Shown piece after piece: positions 45,620-59,096 of a stretch of 64,000 nt of DNA. Below the pieces are notes generated by a model. That model saw only the letters and a program-made list of their open reading frames with translations. It was not told the DNA's origin and did not search any database. Position 1 is the stretch's first letter. Each line of letters starts with the position of its first letter. The position numbers and the translations under genes are program-made. The stretch lies in contig NC_080568.1 of assembly GCF_030253575.1 (NCBI RefSeq), forward strand, positions 29,632,001-29,696,000, written 5' to 3'. The DNA is from Rhododendron vialii (lineage: Eukaryota; Streptophyta; Magnoliopsida; Ericales; Ericaceae).

Positions 45620-46703
45620 GCCATCCACAGTGGTATAACCAAAAGACAATTGTTGTTAAAGATAATAATATTTGTTCAAAAATTGGCTCACAATGATATA
45701 ATCAAATTTAGCAACATCCTTAGAAATAATCAAATTTTGGGCTTTAGATAACCAAAACTAACAACCTTTTTCAATAATCAAAATTCATGAACCCTACACT
45801 ACATAAGTTAACTAGTTCCAAAATTTATATACACATGTATTTCAACTACTATTTTATTCTTCTCTTCTTCACTTGCTCTATATCTTCTTCACTTCAACCA
45901 CAAACTGTTTCTCTTTCTTTTCTTCCAAAAGTGAAGCTCATATTTCTCGATCATCTATTATTTAACTCATCGTTGCTGGATTAAGATATTTTACTCTTCT
46001 TTTACGTTTCTATTTTAGGCTGCATTCTTATGAATTTAATTTAAACTTAACTTAAATCTGAAAATTGTCTTTATTTGAATTTTTTTCGTATTTTTTAGTT
46101 TTGTACCGAACTTTTATAGGTTATTGTTCGTCTCAACGACATGAATCGGGAAAAATGTTTTTTTTTTTTTACTTTTACCTAAGTATTTTGATAAATAATC
46201 ACTTTTTAGCAAAAAAAAATTGATTTTTTCGACTAAAAAGTGGTTACTCATTTTTTGTTCCTCCCCCTATGGTTGAGTAAACAAAGAACCTTGCAAAAAA
46301 AAAAAAGAAGAGGAAGAATCTTGCATTCTTTTCCAAATTTAAGAACACATTTGATTTTTTTTTTTTTTGAAAGATTAAGAGAGTGATGGATTTGTGATAT
46401 AGGCTATAGGAATAGGAAAAAAAAAATTAGTGTTGTTTTGATAAATAACACTAGGAAGAACACCATATATTCGATATATTTTTGCCCAAAAAAAAACATA
46501 ATGGAGAGAAATAAATAGCGGGAAACAAAAGGGGAGAGAGAGATTGTGTGAAATTGTAATGGACCCCTTATTTTGGTTATGGACTAGAAGTGACCATTGT
46601 GAACCTCAACATTGTTAAACTTAACAATCTCTTAAGTGAATAACCAAAAGCTGATGTGTCAACTTTTGGTTATCCATTTTTTATTATACCACTGTGGATG
46701 GCC
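45620..46703. mobile_element. TIR element with GGCCATCCACAGTGG ends
   Basis: The left end reads TAGCCATCCACAGTGGTATA and the right end, inverted, TAGGCCATCCACAGTGGTAT, both followed by ATAACCAAAAG within a short distance. A TA occurs at both borders. No transposase is seen in the 1.08 kb. Family unresolved (Harbinger- or Stowaway-like by the short target). Confidence 0.6.
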
Positions 46704-47951
46704 TAAAATATAGGTTAAATATAAAAAAGAGAATATTCAATATTTATCTCACTAATGAGACTTTAGGCATGGTAGCTTGTAATGTTACGTGCCTTTTTTC
46801 TTTATTTTTTCAACGAATATTAATATTGTCAGAATAGTTTAGCACCTTAGTGCACCTCCGATGTGGCGATGCCTAAGTTGGATGGTCACTTGGTGTCGTG
46901 TCACACTTGTGACTTAAAATGCATGTATTTTTTACAAACATGTCCGAATCATTCCACTATCCCAGTCATTGCCATGTCAGTTTAAGTAGTTCCATAGAGT
47001 TCCTCAAGAGCTCTCCAGATAAAGTATAGTAATCCACCGATATGTTTGGATAATGGATAAAAGTCAAATTTCGTGACTAAAGAGCCTAGTAGTAATTCCA
47101 GAAAATTCGAAGACATCTGACTATTTTACGCACACCTCAATATTTTACACCGGAATTACGGAATTTATAAAAAATTATTTTCTTAGGGTTTGACCCCAAT
47201 AATCGGTGTAGAGAGTAGACCCACCAACCGACTGGTCTAACTCTTTGAACTTCCAAGACTTCTTTTTTTCCTTTCTGCTCGAGCGATTCAAAACACAACA
47301 GTGGACCAAATGTTGTCACAAATAACATGGAGCAAACATCATAAAATGTTGTCACAAATGAACCAAAAAAGAAGATGATTTCTATTTAGAACATTAAACA
47401 CGTCAAAAATCACATTGATTAATATATACTAAATGGTAAGATTGCTTGCAATACTGGATCGGAATCCATTCATACTTTTGATTTCAAGGTAAATATGTTT
47501 CAATATTACATCAAATGATATTCGATCCACATAATTTTTAATATAGATGCTTTTCTTGACGAGTTTTAAAAAATAACGGTCCAGATGGCCGGGCCAAAAT
47601 TATTATATAAAATAGTAACAAATGAAATAAAATTCATTGATAACCATGTCATGTAACTTCATTATTTTACACACCACATTCATTTATAATTACACAAAAA
47701 ATTACAAGTAACACAGCTTTCTCCCAAACACAAATACTACACCAGTGAATTTCGCAGTCCAAAGTGCCAAGCTTTATCAAACTTTAGTTCGGTTCGTTTA
47801 CTAAGTGATAAAAGATTTGAACTCAAACATTAACAAGTCGAGCTCTTAATGCACCGATTCGTCAGCACTCCTACATCAATTACCTATATGCTCTTTACCG
47901 GATAAAATGTGTAGTTGCGTACTTCCAAAATGAAGTCATTTCCAACTCTTC
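46704..47951. other. Gene-free stretch
   Basis: A/T-rich sequence without a reading frame or repeat that I can support. Confidence 0.5.
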
Positions 47952-48119
47952 TGGACCTAGATTGATTTCTAATCTAGGCGTTTCGTAGGTCCTGCTTCTG
48001 CAGGGGATGCCTGTGTTGAAGTCTTGATAATTTTTGGTTCACTTTTGTATATTTGATGGAATCTGTTTTGCTTTCGGCCTTTAATATGATATGAAATTGA
48101 CATGTCAAAAAAAAAAAAA
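47952..48119 (+). mobile_element. 5'-truncated LINE or SINE copy just upstream of RFS-1
   Basis: AACTCTTC is present at 47944-47951 and again at 48120-48127. Between them a 168-bp insert ends in GAAATTGACATGTC plus about 13 A. Target duplication plus poly-A tail is the signature of LINE-machinery insertion. The insert ends about 80 bp before the RFS-1 start codon, so it lies in its promoter or 5' leader. Confidence 0.75.
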
Positions 48120-48206
48120 AACTCTTCATCCCACATTTCCTCGTCTCCGACTCTCTCGCCCTCTTTTCCCTCTCCAAAGTCTCTCTCTCTCTAGATATTC
48201 TTATCA

Positions 48207-51200
48207 ATGCCACCGCCTGGCACCAATTTCCTAAAACCCACCTCCATAAATACCCGCCTCTTCCGTGGCATCACCACCTTCTCCTCTCTTCTCCACACCT
48301 CCTCTTCGGCATTGTCCCCCTCACCCTCTCTCTCCTCCTCCTCCTCCTCTTCTTCTCCCACTCTAATCTCCGAATCCCTTTGTAATCACAGCACCCTTCA
48401 ATTGGGCACTACTAACCCACTTCCGATCAGAGCCCTTCATAATACTACCACTACTCCTACATCGAGCAACTCGTTGTCCGAGACAAACCCATCGAGAAGG
48501 GAGCCTAAAATGACGGTCACCGCCACCCCCTGCGTCAAAGACGGCTGCCTGTTGGTGAACGGGAAGGTGGTTTCCACCGGAGTCCCGTCCAACGTCGTTG
48601 TTTCCCCGGTGAGCGGCGGGGCGGCTTTTCTGGGTGCGACGTCGTCGGTTCCTAGCTGCCGGCACAGCTTCAGTCTTGGAATCCTCGAGTTAGTTTTATG
48701 AATTTTTAGTTTAGTGTGTCGGCCGCTTGGCGGTTGTTTGGCCCTCCGATATTGCTACGCCCCCGGATATGCTGGGCACGGCCACTCATCGAGTGCTCCG
48801 GCGTCAAAACTAATTTTAAAAAAAAACACATGCCCGCCGGATTCCTGCCACTTATCCAGAGGTGGACACAAGGGGAGCCGGGTTCTCTGCGCAACTTCAG
48901 ATATTCTCACTAATTATAGTACTAATCTTTAAGGTTAATTTGAAAACGTTCTATAGCATTTGCCCCTGCAAATCTGTTGGGTACCAACAAAAATTGATAA
49001 AATTGCTATATATGTGTGAAAAAACTCTTTCTAAATTTAGAATTATCAACCCTTCTATTTTGGGTGATTTCGTTTGTGCCAAAGCTGTAATGCATAAAAC
49101 ATTTGTACCATAGCATGCCATATGGTACAAGACTTTTATATATTGGGGTTTTAGCAGAAACGAAAACAGTTTTGGCATATCATTTTTTTTTTTATCATGG
49201 TATAAATTAAAGTGGCGGCTACGGATACACACAATCTCGTGTCCTGAAAACTAACAAGTAGCAATATATATTATGGACTATACGTCTTGTTATTAATGTG
49301 TATAGAAATACATGTGGTTCGGTCCTCTGCCGATTACAAATCATGCGTGCATCACTATACAAGTCATTTGATATTCCTGCTCCCGTAATTAACAATGCTA
49401 CCATTACCATTACAGGGTCCCTGCCGCTATTTAAAGCTTTCTTTGGTATATTTAGGCCGTTAATGATCCAAGAACCTTCAATCAGGCCAAATGAGGACAC
49501 TGTCACAAATTTCATAACAACCACATTGTACATAGATGTATTTTAGTTCCTTTTTACGAGATATTTAGGCCATCCGTTGCTTAAAATTTTTACTTGCTTG
49601 GTGTCTTCGTTGCAGGGAGTTGAGGTTTTTATCTCTCTTCAGATTCAAAATATGGTGGATGATACCACGTGTTGGGAGATTGGGTAGTGAAATTCCAATG
49701 GAAACTCAGTTTCTTCTCTTCGAGGCAAAGGAAGAGTCAGCCCTTTGTGATGAGAACTCATCTGTGCCAACTACTGAGGATACATTCTACATTCTGTTAT
49801 TGCCGGTTTTGGATGGACCGTTCCGTACAAGTTTACTGGGCACTCCATCAAATGAGCTCCATTTCTGCATAGAAAGTGGCAAGTCCAAGTGTACTGCATA
49901 ATTTTCTTTACCAATTATTTTCTAAGTTTTGAATGTTGTACAGTTTCCTCTCTCATTTTCAAACATGATCTGGTCTTATTATTGAATATTAACTTGTTCA
50001 GGTGATGCTTTTGTTCAAACCAACCAATCAAATCAATCAATTTTCGTAAATTCAGGGCACAATCCATTTGAGCTGATTAAGAATTCTATCAAGTACGTAT
50101 TTTAGGATCTGAACATTTGGTTTCTGATTTCTTATCGTTTTCAAGATGCTAATGCTACTGGAATCTTTTTAATGTGCAATGGTGTAGGATGCTTGAGAGA
50201 CACATGGGGACTTTTACTCACATCGACCACAAGAAGGTAGTGCCCAAATCTGAAGATACGGTGGTTATTTACTTAACGTTGTACCTATTAATTCATCGTG
50301 CTTGTACTCCTAGGTCCCTGGACATTTAGACTGGTTTGGGTGGTGCAGCTGGGATGCTTTCTACAAGGATGTCACTCCCCAGGGAGTCAAAGAGGGCATT
50401 GAGAGGTAAAAGCAATGATAGCTTTACTATTTCGGTTTTATTGTGCGAAAGCTTTGTATTCTAACTTCTATACAGCTTATTGGAGGGAGGCGTTCCACCT
50501 AAATTTGTGATAATTGATGACGGATGGCAAGAGACAGTTAAAGAATTCCAGAGAGATGATGAACCATTTATTGAAGGAACATTCGTTGAAGAATCATCGT
50601 GAGTACTATTCTTATCTTTGGCTTTTAAATCAATGGAATCTGTTGTCATACGACCCATATATTGAATTTGCTCATCATTCCATGCTTATCTCCTTTCAAA
50701 CCTTCAGCTTTGCATGGAGGTTGGTTGATATTATTGAGAACAGCAAGTTCAGAGACAATGATGCATGCAGTGATCTCCATGAGTTTGTCACATCCATCAA
50801 AGAGAAATATGGACTGAAGTAAGATCCATATTCAAAATGGTCCTAGTTTAGTAATTAGAGAAACTTTACAGTAGATATTAGTTCTTCATGTAAGGATATC
50901 CTGTGATGCAGATTTGTGTACATGTGGCATGCGTTGGTTGGGTATTGGGGAGGGGTCCTTCCATCATCTGAGAAAATGAAAAAGTACAACCCAAAGATGG
51001 TTTATCCGAAGCAGTCCCCCGGCAACGTAGGAAATCTCAGAGATGTTGCCATGGACAGCTTGGAGAAATTTGGAATTGGGCTTATTGACCCTGAAAAAGT
51101 CTATGACTTTTACAATGATCTCCATAGGTATCTTGCATCCTGTGGTGCAGATGGAGTTAAGGTGGATGTTCAAAATGTGTTAGAAACCTTAGGATCCGGG

Positions 51201-53782
51201 CATGGTGGACGGGTCTTATTGACTAGAAAATACCAATATTCACTTGAGCAGTCTATTGTCAAAAACTTCAAAGACAATAACATTTTTTGCTGTATGTGCC
51301 ACAACACGGACTCCATTTACAGGTATGTCTTGTCCTTAATTCGTTTGAGGGCTTCTGGCGCTTTTTGCCACTGAAAGTTATGAAAGGATCAATTTGCACA
51401 CCAAATGTATTTAAATCGTTGCAATTTGCCCCTTAGACAGCTTTCCAGGAGTGGAGCCATGTTGATGCCCGGTCAGTTGAACCCACCGAGTCATTATACT
51501 TTGGTATTTTCTCTATTTAAAGTTTGTACAACACACCCGCAAAAAATGTTTAATATAATGTTTGATTCGTCACCAGTAAATTTTGGGGAAAATCATACTT
51601 ACCTGTATTTCAAATTTTCTTCAATTTCTCAATTAGCAATTTATGTTTGTTTCTACAAAAGTTTTTTTGACCCCCAGTTGGTGAAAACTCTGGCTCCGCT
51701 CCTACGGATTTGGTTGTCTCTTGAGCCAAAACGTGTCACCTCATGACTCCATGTCTGTTGAAGGTGGTACAATGTTAAAACTCGATTCAATTCAGGGGTG
51801 AATTTCTCCAACTAATGCAACAGGGGCGCCTTGCTCCTTCTAAATCTTTCAGAGGCAAACTGTCAAAAGCCCTAATTCTTGTCTGATTCTGGGGAAGTTG
51901 GAAAGTGGCTTCTGAATTACTTGTGTCTGTCAGCTCAAAGCAGAGTGCGGTTGCAAGAGCATCGGAGGACTTCATGCCGAGGGAGCCTATGTTTCAGACC
52001 CTACACGTCGCGGCAGTAGCTTTTAATAGTCTTCTTCTAGGAGAGATTATGGTGCCTGATTGGGACATGTTCCATGTAAGGTTTCCTTAGTTAACATCTA
52101 ACAAGTACAATAAAAACACTTCAAACGTGAAACATGCCCTTCTTTTTCTTTTTTTGAAAATTTCACTAAATGATACATGCTAACTATGCTAATAAATCAA
52201 CTAATACAACTTTCATTGCCTCCAACAAAGGCGGTCATTGGCAGTTAGGGTTCTTAGCTCTTTCCATGTTGTTCTCCATTTCAGAGCAAACACGATGCGG
52301 CCGAGTTCCATGCCGCAGCTAGAGCAATAGGAGGGTGCTCAGTGTATGTCAGGTGAGACTACAATTGGTCGAACATTTAATTCTGTTGGGTCCAGTTTAT
52401 TTGTTTGTTTTTGTTTTACTGATTCAGTATCGTTAAATTGTCGCAATGATTTATGTAACTGCAGTGACAAACCAGGAATACATGACTTCAAGGTACTTAC
52501 AAAGCTGGTACTGCCAGATGGCTATATTTTAAGAGCTAGACGTGCTGGACGACCTACGCGAGATTGCTTATTCATTGATCCCGTCATGGATGGGAAGAGG
52601 TAAAATGCTCTCTCTCTCTCTCTCTCTCAAAAAGAAAAATCACGAAAAAAGCAAGCGTTCCTACAATCATGAACCGTCTAAAATCTCCATTGGTAGTGTC
52701 GTGGCTACTACATGAATGTTTAGTTATGGATGATTATTGTGAAATGAATTTTAATTTCTGATGATTCATGTCAAAGTTGAAAATTTGCAGCTTACTGAAG
52801 ATTTGGAACATGAACAAGTTCTCCGGTATAATAGGTGTTTTCAATTGCCAAGGGGCAGGAAATTGGCCATTAAAACAAAGCCCCGACTCAGAGTCTACTC
52901 CTTTAGCCATCTCAGGCCATGTGAGTCCCCTTGATGTTGAATATCTAGCAGAAGTTGCCGGTGATAATTGGAATGGGGACACTGCTGTATATGCATTTTT
53001 TTCAGGTTAGCTTACGATTCTATCATGTTATGGCAAAAAAAAATTCTCGCATATCTGTATCGGTAACTAACAAGTACCGTAATGTAGGATCTCTTTTGAG
53101 ATTACCGCAGAGAGGAAGTATTGATGTCTCCTTGGCTACTCTACAGTGTGAAATATTCACAATTTCCCCTGTTAAGGTCAGTGAATATGTATCTCTTAAC
53201 CTTTTCTCCTATGGTGTTTCTGACTCATGAAGTTACGATATATGGAAGATTGGCCAAGAGAAAGGAAATGATATACAAAAGGAAGAGTTAAAAGTAGTGT
53301 CATCACTTCAGTCCATCTGGATTGATGTTTTCATATTTTTAGATTAACTTAACACTTTTCAAGAATGTATTTGGTTAAGGGTTTTCACAACTTGTTTTCT
53401 AGGAAATTTTTCGAAAAGATCCGTTTTGGTGAAATTTTAGAACGATCCAAACATGGCCTTAGTATCAGTTCTAACTGCTCAAATTGGGCATGGACAGGTC
53501 TTTAGTCAAGGCATTCACTTTGCACCACTTGGATTGATTGACATGTACAACTCCGGAGGAGCAATAGAAGCTCTGAGTAGCATGTCAGAACCTCCTGGAT
53601 GCAAAATCAAGATCAAAGCGCGAGGCTGCGGCCGTTTTGGAGCCTACTCCTACTCTGAACCAAGATACTGTACGGTGGACACGAAGGAGGCGGAATTTAC
53701 GTACAACACCGATGATGGACTGTTGACTGTTACACTGGGTGATGATGACTGCAATTTTAGAGAGATTGAAATTGTCTATTAA
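48207..53782 (+). CDS. Raffinose synthase family protein, GH36 (RFS-1), complete
   Basis: Fourteen exons: 48207-48688, 49616-49878, 50002-50092, 50188-50236, 50314-50405, 50476-50598, 50708-50818, 50912-51322, 51934-52075, 52285-52352, 52465-52599, 52791-53005, 53088-53176 and 53498-53782. Phases agree throughout: 851 residues from ATG 48207, or 750 from ATG 48510 (family usual about 750-775). Family blocks: [45 protein letters not shown] with the expected nucleophile Asp489, [79 protein letters not shown]. Members act as galactinol-dependent galactosyltransferases or alkaline alpha-galactosidases; sequence alone does not decide. Closest in look to the RFS1/RFS2/RFS6 (seed imbibition protein) group. 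Residues 1-101 are Ser/Thr-rich with almost no acidic residues before 55, a possible plastid transit peptide. Exon 2 seems to end at a GC donor. Confidence 0.92.
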
Positions 53783-56700
53783 GTTTGAGGTGAAGTGATT
53801 TGAGTTACCTAGGGGAGTTGTAAATAACTCAAGTTTCATTCTTGCCCAACAAGAGGAGCCTACCTTTAGGTTGTGAGAAAGAATGAGAAGAAATGTACAG
53901 CAGTATAGGTTCTAGATGATAACATCTTACATGTATAATTCTTATTGTAAGCTTATGTGGTTCATAGTCCTTATGCAGAATTATACTCCAAAGAATTGTT
54001 TTTGTTGTTTGGCTTGTAGTTTTGTACTAACATGAATATAAGGATGCCGCAGAGTACGAAAGAATAATGGATGATAGAATTGTCTTTATAAACTTATTAA
54101 GAATGCTAGAAATAGCACGGTGGACGATGACGATGAGGAAGGGAAGCGGAAGAAGACGAGCTGGAAGGAGGTACTAGTCGGCCGCAAGTGGCACAAATTG
54201 ACTGCGAATTTTGTAATGGGCCTGTGTCAGGAGATCATGTTGGAAGAGAAAATGAAGAATAACATGACTCTTTCCTTTGGTGGATCTGTACTGGGTTCTT
54301 CTTAGTTACTACTTCTTCCAAGTGTTTTTCAATAGCTAATGTTTTTCTTCTTATCTTTTTTTCTTTTCTGCTAGTACTAGTACTATTGGTATTGGAGGAT
54401 CTGGAGATGATTTCTTTGTTCGCTTGGTATTAGTTATGTGGTGTTGAATCAATCAGCTTTTTTTCCCCAGGTGATTGTGTTGTGTCTTGTATGGGTTCTT
54501 TTTTATTTTCATTTTATTAATTATCTAGTTTTATTGTGGTTTATATGATCTCTCATCCTGTGCATACCAATAGAAGTTCATGCAGTATATAACTTGACAA
54601 ATTTTGTTACTGGACCGAGCATATTGTGATAAGCCATCTGTGAATTCTTTCATGCGTTCCACTGCTTTGATGACTCTTTCCCTAGTGTAAATCTGGCACA
54701 ATGCGTATTTTCTAGTACTAAATCCGTTATAGGCAACAGTGCAAGGCTTTGTTAACAAATTGGTAGCTCCCTCATCCCATGGTCATGGAGCAGCGGTCTG
54801 TTCAACTATTACTCCACAAGTCTGGTGAGGTAACACAACCAAGTGATGTGTATGCTGCCCATTTCAGAATCTGCATGGATGTTCTTGTGTCGAGGTTCTT
54901 CTTGATAAAACCATTTCCGGTGTTTTGTTGGAACTGCTGAAATTGCATTCTTGAAGGGATGTCTCACATGGCTTTTGTTTAGGTTATACTCGAAGCACTT
55001 CTTGTACATTTCGACTGTAAATGTAATTTTAAGCCCTTTGTTGCCAATCTCGGCTTTCAACTATTCCAATGGGGCTGCAATTGGTATTGGACGCTAGATA
55101 CTTTTTGGCAATCAGCTTGTCTATTACTCATCTGATGCTGACAGATTGAAATTGTAGTGGATATACCTGGTCATGGCCTGAATCTCACTGCGCATAGCGT
55201 CATGGGTGGATTGACATTGTTCCCGGCTGCATTATGAGGTAAACTACATGCAATTCTTTCCCTTCTATTCTTCATCCTATGTTTCTGTAGTCTGCTTGTC
55301 TTCCTATGCCAGTTCCTTCTTCGGCTTCCTCGGTGACTAAATGTAATTCATTATTGCTCCGCAACATCCCTGAGGGTGGAGTTGAACCTTTATGATCAGG
55401 TGTTTTCCATCTGTAAGATGCTGTTTAGAAGTCTGTGCAATCAATTGAAAGCACTCTACTTGATATGGTCTTGTTCGGTTGCTTGATATTCGATGTGTAC
55501 GAAATAGCTATCGTAATTTCCTGTTTGTGTACGCATCTCATATACTTGGTGCTTTATTGTGTCATTGTAAGTTCTCTTTATTTTCTGCCTAATTTCGCAA
55601 GTTCAATTCTAACTATGCCCTTTTCAATGTTTGAATCACAATTAGAGTGAGTGTTTATTGGCTAAGGAGTTGTGCCCTATGGATCATAAAATCAGACCAA
55701 AACGCACACACACAAACATAGAGAAACAGGATATATGTGTTCCCCCAAATCGGGTACCCTGCGGAGGTAAACTGGAGCAAAAATTGAACCAGGAAAACAA
55801 AGCTTTATAGGGAACACTCTATCTCGTCCAATGCTACTTCACTGCGTCACTGGTCTCTCTCACATTCCAGATGCAAAATACAGAAGCCCTAAGCCCTATC
55901 TTATAGCCATGGCTCAATGCATTATTTAGAGACAAAATTGAATGCCAGTAGTTGCAAAGGGATAGTTACAGACCTGGCATCAATTATACAGAGCAAGAGG
56001 ATGAGCCTGAGATGAGAGGGGGGGCTACAAAGGGTCCCAAAGTCAACAAGAGTAACGACTAATTTGCAGTATCCTCTGTTGCGTTTTTTTTTTTTTTTTT
56101 GCGTAGGGGTGTGCCTTTTTGAGCTTCTGCTTAAGGAGCTCACATTGGCCTTTGTGTTGGTGTAGAACTAATTCACGATCGTGCAATGAAACAACTGTGT
56201 ACAAACCCATGTCGTCTTGTTTATTAGAAACATTGAGCCAAGTTTAGGGGGAGTACTTCCCACCCTAACGGAGTTTTTCTTGACTACATGTTGGTTTTAC
56301 GATGTGGCTATTATGAACAGCAGCAAAATATGAATCATTTGGAAATAGACATGGTCAAACGCTTCTATTCTTTCTTGCCGTATGTCACTCTTCCAATGCA
56401 CGCGGTGTGGGCATATTTGGTTGGTTTTTTTCCAGAATGAAGTTACATTGCGATTGCATAAAATCACCCCTTGGTTGTGGGCTTGTAGCAAGTAATATGG
56501 ACTTGGTAATAACAGATGTGAGTAAAGGTTGTCTTTGTTCTGAAGTTCATGAAGCTACAAAACACTGGATTATGTGCCTGCTGCATACCTCATTTGTTTG
56601 CAGAGTTTCTGAAACCTGATATTCGAATATTCTCGTATGAAGAGTCCCCATGCAACAGGTTTCATGCGTGCGAGTGTGACCACTTGCAGTTGAAAACTGA

Positions 56701-57269
56701 AGTTTATATTTTTGGTTAACAAATTCCTGAATATCTCATCAAGTTTGTTTAGTTTTTGGTGTAGAGCAACTAGTAATTTCTGGATTGACTATTGGTCTAA
56801 AGTTGATATTGATAGGCTTTCCAGTATGATTTCTGATTCTTGTCAATTACTTTTTGGATTTATTTTGGTTTGATTCTGGTTTAGGGTAGAAAACTGGGTT
56901 TGATTTTGGTTTATGTGTTCTAGCGTTGAAGTTTATATTTCGTTGATTCAGACTGTGATGGTGGTTGTTTAACCAAAATGAGGCACCATATTTCGGAGCT
57001 CTAAATCATGCGCAAGGCTCAATCGAACCAAAGGAACGACGATCAAAGGTTATGGGAAAAGAAAAAAAAAAAAAGCGAACATGTGGTTGTGCTCCAACTT
57101 TTCAAAGCATCTTCCTCTTTCCGTTTTCAAGATTTTTAGATTAGTTTTATTAAATATGGATTCTATAAAACCCCTTTTCGTCCATGTGAAAGTGAATTTT
57201 TTTCTGTTAAAGTTTGCTTGGTATATACCATGACAATCTGTAAAAACCTTATAGAAAGGACCATCTTCC
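53783..57269. other. RFS-1 3' flank and gene-free stretch
   Basis: The first 250 bases are the probable 3' UTR of RFS-1. Beyond that I see no gene. Short frames at 54120-54302 (plus) and 54531-55060 (minus) match nothing I recognise and show no splice or repeat support. A T-run at 56084-56100 and plain A/T-rich DNA fill the rest. Confidence 0.5.
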
Positions 57270-57450
57270 GTGTGTTGTGTGGGCGGTGTTGTGCACCATC
57301 CGAGCCGTCCGTTCGGTAATCTAATGGTCCAAATATCATCACCATCGTATAGCATCCAAGCCGTTCATTATCAAGAAGAAATCTGAACCGTTGAATTGTC
57401 GAACGGATGGCTTGAATAGTGCACAACATCATTCCCGTTTCCATAAAGAG
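57270..57450. mobile_element. Short hairpin MITE
   Basis: The arms share TGTTGTGCAC(C/T)AT and AGCC(G/A)TCCGTTCG in inverse orientation around a short centre. Ends are approximate; no clear target duplication. Confidence 0.55.
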
Positions 57451-58157
57451 TAGTACCAATTGTCAGAAGAACCAAGAGTCAGATGCCTGACATTTTGCAG
57501 GAAAACAAAGAAGCTAGACATTTTTGGCACTACCATCAAGAAAAAGAACAAGAACCAAAAAATAGTATTTGAATATCTGGGACAGTTCATCCAGACCAGA
57601 TGCTGCACATGAACTACTAATAGGAACCTAGGGTTATTAAAGAAGTTGATATGGGTTGTCGTTCTGATGCCAAGTACAGTAGTATTATAAAAACCATCTT
57701 CAGGAGGAGAGGATTGGCTATTGTTATGTGTTGTTTAATTCTGAAAACATGATGTGCTGCTTACTGCTTAGCAATAAGAGCCAATAACATCTCAACCCCC
57801 ATTAATTAGAATGCATTATAAGAGTAACTTTTTTGATGACAAGCGTTATCTGCCTAAGACACCGAGCCTGCTCGATCTTGAACATTTTTTAAAAGCTAGT
57901 GGTGAGCCTTTCCAACCAAGTTTGGATAAGGTACTACTTAGCTCGTTCGGCTCGTTTGAGAGTGGCTTGATTAAAGCTAGCTAGTCTAGTAACCAAGTCA
58001 AGCTTGAATATAGTTGTTAGGCTCGTCAAATTTTCGTACGAAGTTCAAACAATCTCGTCTCGCTTGTTCGGGCCGTTTATTAGCTCTAACCATTTAATAT
58101 GACAATTTACTAGGTTTTCCTGCAATATTAACACGATCTGATTTCTGATGAAGGACT
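57451..58157. other. Gene-free stretch with MITE debris
   Basis: Non-coding. Around 57900-58100 there are GCTCGTTCGGCTCG and TTAGGCTCGT blocks resembling the hAT MITE at 20255-20592, without recognisable ends. Confidence 0.4.
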
Positions 58158-58395
58158 TGCCCCGTTCGGCTAAATAAGTCAAGTGGCTTATTTTTTAATC
58201 ATTATACAAATTTTTTTATTTTCGTCTTTATTCAAAAAAAATTGATTTCGATCATAATTTTTTACTTTTTAGATTCATTTCGTCATGACGATCCAATAAT
58301 CCCCCAAAAAATTGATAAAAAAACTAACAAATACGAAAAAAAATTGAATAAGGACAAAAAAATAAACCACTTAGCTTATTTAGCCGAACGGGGCT
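58158..58395. mobile_element. Inverted-repeat MITE with GCCCCGTTCGGCTAAATAAG ends
   Basis: The left end reads GCCCCGTTCGGCTAAATAAG and the right end inverted reads the same, continuing with similar (T)GG(C/T)TTATTTTTT blocks for about 50 bp. The interior is A/T-rich. No clear target duplication. Confidence 0.75.
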
Positions 58396-59096
58396 CACTG
58401 GAGGAGGACATCAACCCCAAACAATGAACAAACATCATTGTCAAATCGGCTTTTTGACTTTTTAGGTTCCCAAAGTATTTTCGTCTTTCCATTTTGGTCT
58501 CCAATATTGTAATTGCTAACATTGCATTCCCAACGTTTTGACCAAGGTCAAGCTTGGTATTTCACCCACACCAAACCCCCTCTCTCCCTCGAAACATTGT
58601 TACAGCCTTTTGTTAGTTTATACATTCCATCCTTCAACTTCCGATTATGTCATGAATCCTAAACAGCCTTTTGTTACAGCTAAAGATAGGATCCTTTCCC
58701 TATTGGTTTTTTATATTATCATGAATCCTAAACAGCCTGTTTATTACAGCTAAAGATTGGATCCTACTGGTTTTAGTTGAGAGAAAGGTACCCCAAGCCT
58801 TTTTATTACAGCTAAAGATTGGATCCTCTTCCTACTGGTTTGACTGTAACTACCAAAGAAATTTATCATTGTGATCATGTTTGCGTTTCCGTTTGATTTT
58901 CTATTATTCGTATCGATCAAAATTGAGATAATCCTAGTTGACGGCAATTGTCAACCTATCACGACCGTTGTGGGTCAAATAGAATAAATCCTATGTGTTT
59001 TTCCCTTCTCGGTTGGATTACCCCAATAGAGTTTGTAGTATCGGGCCCTAGGAGTCATTTTAAATCCCTAGTGCTCAAGCCTCGGTAAAAAACAAA

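Noticed and set aside
54120-54302. 61-codon acidic/basic frame after RFS-1
   Set aside because: It has no recognisable domain, splice context or duplicate; it is too short to support as a gene.
54531-55060. Two minus-strand frames of 75 and 83 codons
   Set aside because: The sequences match no family I know and are separated by stops; a decayed gene is possible but cannot be shown.
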